Source: Bacillus sp. FJAT-14578
GTDB taxonomy: Bacteria > Bacillota > Bacilli > Bacillales > Bacillaceae_H
Length of the DNA: 64,000 nucleotides
Direction: 5' to 3'
Assembly: GCF_000504165.1 (NCBI RefSeq)
Contig: NZ_AYSE01000001.1
Span: 248,001 to 312,000 of the forward strand
A program made the position numbers and the translations under genes. The notes under the pieces were generated by a model. The model had not been told where the DNA came from. It made no database searches and saw only the letters and a list, made by a program, of their open reading frames with translations. Each line of letters opens with the position of its first letter. Position 1 is the first letter of the stretch. This document shows, one piece after another, positions 62,760 through 64,000 of the stretch.

Positions 62760-63011
62760 GTGCAAGGCTCTATTTTGTGTGGAAATCTTGATACAGCAGC
62801 TGATGGGTTTATGATTACAGAAGTGAAGCATGTACCGACCGAATCGGCTTTATCAAAAGAAAAAGTGACCTCTCTTTATCGCCGAATCGAACAGCAAAGC
62901 GGAAAAGAAGGCATGATGGTGACCATCAACGATGGATGGCCCATTTTTCTAACAAGCGAAGAGGTTCAGTTGCTCAAACATGACTTACATTCTATTTTGC
63001 AACAAATGTAA
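62760..63011 (+). CDS. Small cytoplasmic protein of unknown function
   Basis: 83 residues, no membrane segment (VPTESALSKEKVTSLYRRIEQ, VTINDGWPIFLTSEEVQLLKHDLHSILQQM). GTG start 7 bases after AGGAGG, a strong site. Not recognised. A palindromic repeat begins 5 bases after the stop. Confidence 0.65.
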   Translation: MQGSILCGNLDTAADGFMITEVKHVPTESALSKEKVTSLYRRIEQQSGKEGMMVTINDGWPIFLTSEEVQLLKHDLHSILQQM

Positions 63012-63016
63012 AAGGG

Positions 63017-63166
63017 GATAACTCAAAAGGTTTGAAAAGCATACCTTTTGAGTTATCCTCCTGAAAAGACCCGTCATGAGAATCCAGTAAAATCAAGGAT
63101 TCAGTGACGGGTCCTTTCAGGAAAAAATCATTTTTGCGGCCTGTTTAGAACTTATGGGACAGCCAC
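63017..63166 (+). repeat. Modular palindromic repeat, copy 12 (A-B-C), full length
   Basis: GGATAACTCAAAAGGT / ACCTTTTGAGTTATCC; GACCCGTCATGAGAATCC / GGATTCAGTGACGGGTC; tail TTTTTGCGGCCTGTTTAGAA CTTATGGGACAGCCAC. Best-kept copy, ending 12 bases before the stop codon of the convergent cblS-like gene. Confidence 0.9.
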
Positions 63167-63177
63167 TACAGACCAAG

Positions 63178-63924
63178 TCAATTTTCTCTTCTATTTGGGC
63201 TGAATTTTTCTTTTTTAGTCAATGGTTGAAAAAGTTCTCCGCACAACTCTCGAATTACCGATTCCCTTTCCACCTTGTAGGAAATAAGTACGCACGTAGA
63301 AGGTCCTGCCGATTTGCCCAGAGGAAGGCCAGTACTTCCTGGAGAAAAATCATGACCGTTTAATTGCATTAACACATGAAGCTCATGCCCGATTCCTTTT
63401 GAACCGACAGGAATAAGTTCATAAACCCCTTCTTCACCCAGCAGCTTTCGGAATAAAGATAAGGGAAGAATCTTTTCTGACTGTTCCAGCACTTCCTGGC
63501 CAACAAGAGGGCTTCCTATCACCGCAATGCACGCATGCCTCGGCGTTCGCCCCATCCTTTTTGCTTCTTTTTTCACTTTACCGATCAGCGTAAAACCTAC
63601 CGCTGATTGCATCAATGGAAAATTCGTTTCGCTGCTGCCAACAATCGTTAGAGGTTCCAAGCCCAACTCAAGGCACACAGATTCAATTCCTTGCTCATAA
63701 AGAAGCCATGCAGACTCCCCATTAAAGTCCGATACCACAACAGAAAGCGGGTGCGCACCGATTGAGAGCATTTCCATCATTGCAACCCGCAAACTGTAAT
63801 AGGCGACCTCTTTGTATGAAACGGATATAGCATCGTACTTTTTTTCTCCGATTGCCCCGACGTTGTCAGCAACAATGACGAGATCCTCCTTTTCATCTAA
63901 AGGAAGGAACAGCATATCACGCAT
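63178..63924 (-). CDS. AIR-synthase-superfamily kinase, CblS (alpha-ribazole kinase)-like
   Basis: 248 residues. N-terminal part LDEKEDLVIVADNVGAIGEKKYDAISVSYKEVAYYSLRVAMMEMLSIGAHPLSVVVSDF and VGSSETNFPLMQSAVGFTLIGKV follow the PurM/ThiL/HypE fold, with Asp and Gly of the nucleotide site. It resembles CblS, which phosphorylates alpha-ribazole in lower-ligand salvage for cobalamin in Listeria and Geobacillus. ATG 63924 follows AAGGTG by 9 bases; the frame is open to 63984. Without the neighbours to the right the assignment stays tentative. Confidence 0.65.
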   Translation of the reverse strand: MRDMLFLPLDEKEDLVIVADNVGAIGEKKYDAISVSYKEVAYYSLRVAMMEMLSIGAHPLSVVVSDFNGESAWLLYEQGIESVCLELGLEPLTIVGSSETNFPLMQSAVGFTLIGKVKKEAKRMGRTPRHACIAVIGSPLVGQEVLEQSEKILPLSLFRKLLGEEGVYELIPVGSKGIGHELHVLMQLNGHDFSPGSTGLPLGKSAGPSTCVLISYKVERESVIRELCGELFQPLTKKEKFSPNRREN

Positions 63925-64000
63925 TTTTGTTTTCACCTTTTGTACTCGAACGGAATACCTTCGCGCTGCGAACATACTCCACATCTTTCACATTCGCTCT
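63917..64000 (-). CDS. C-terminal end of a gene cut by the window edge (tentative)
   Basis: An open frame from the edge reads ...RANVKDVEYVRSAKVFRSST KGENKNA and stops 8 bases inside the cblS-like gene. Such an overlap, with the downstream ribosome site inside the frame, fits translational coupling. Too short to identify; CblT-type or cobalamin salvage genes are the usual neighbours. Confidence 0.35.
   Translation of the reverse strand, partial: RANVKDVEYVRSAKVFRSSTKGENKNA

Noticed and set aside
18768..63166. CRISPR array made of the repeated hairpins
   Set aside because: Copies are kilobases apart, not regularly spaced, and no cas genes are present.

Overview
The window looks like a chromosomal segment of a Gram-positive member of the Bacillaceae (Bacillus or a moderately thermophilic relative). 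Support comes from strong AGGAGG-type ribosome binding sites, frequent GTG and TTG starts, and marker genes: replication termination protein Rtp, TnrA, CsoR/CopZ/CopA, bacillithiol deacetylase BshB2 with YojF, lipoteichoic acid synthase, and S-layer-homology (SLH) proteins. I cannot name a species. There are no rRNA or tRNA genes, no prophage and no CRISPR array. The presence of rtp suggests the segment lies near the replication terminus.

Layout, left to right. 1-2.5 kb: fructose PTS operon fruR-fruK-fruA, with fruA cut by the edge. 2.7-4.3 kb: SLH/beta-propeller surface protein. 4.5-5.7 kb: nucleobase permease. 5.9-11.8 kb: copper block (2Fe-2S ferredoxin-like protein, His-rich YtkA/FixH-like protein, copA, copZ, csoR, MFS exporter), with matching CsoR-type operators. 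12-14 kb: ltaS. 14.6-18.7 kb: a two-gene operon behind a near-perfect Fur box, encoding a di-heme MauG/cytochrome-c-peroxidase-like lipoprotein fused to a YVTN propeller and a 696-residue lipoprotein of unknown family. 18.8-29.5 kb: SDR, MATE exporter, bioY with a BirA operator, LysM-M23 hydrolase, rtp, Hsp20, nitronate monooxygenase, YitT, thioesterase, and an orphan PTS IIC. 29.6-35.5 kb: molybdenum cofactor genes moaD-moaE-mobB-moeA, moeB, moaA, mobA. 35.7-38.8 kb: hcp with an Fnr site, then small genes and a methyltransferase. 38.9-46.1 kb: HtrA protease, a two-component system, a DCC protein, an SLH lipase-like protein and an AEC transporter. 46.3-49.4 kb: exonuclease-yojF-bshB2-proC operon and a cold-shock gene. 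49.6-55.6 kb: nucleoside hydrolase, panE operon, a Zur-boxed CobW/ZagA GTPase, and tnrA. 55.8-64 kb: COX1-like small protein, a second two-component system, a TnpB element with probable omega RNA, rarD and a CblS-like kinase.

The regulatory sites tie much of this to metal and redox physiology: CsoR (copper), Fur (iron), Zur (zinc), Fnr (oxygen), BirA (biotin) and TnrA (nitrogen). The molybdenum cofactor genes sit next to Fnr-boxed hcp, which fits anaerobic or nitrosative metabolism.

The most unusual material is intergenic. (1) A modular palindromic element of about 150 bp recurs at least twelve times, whole or in part, in 64 kb, mostly at gene ends; its stems show compensatory changes. (2) A second family has 44-49 bp and about 212 bp forms with common ends and a TTTAT-like flank. 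It looks like non-autonomous IS200/IS605 derivatives, but not derived from the tnpB copy seen here. (3) Two overlapping perfect palindromes lie upstream of tnpB. (4) Two other dispersed Bacillaceae-type repeats are present. The Fur-boxed MauG-like operon is the best candidate for an undescribed protein system.
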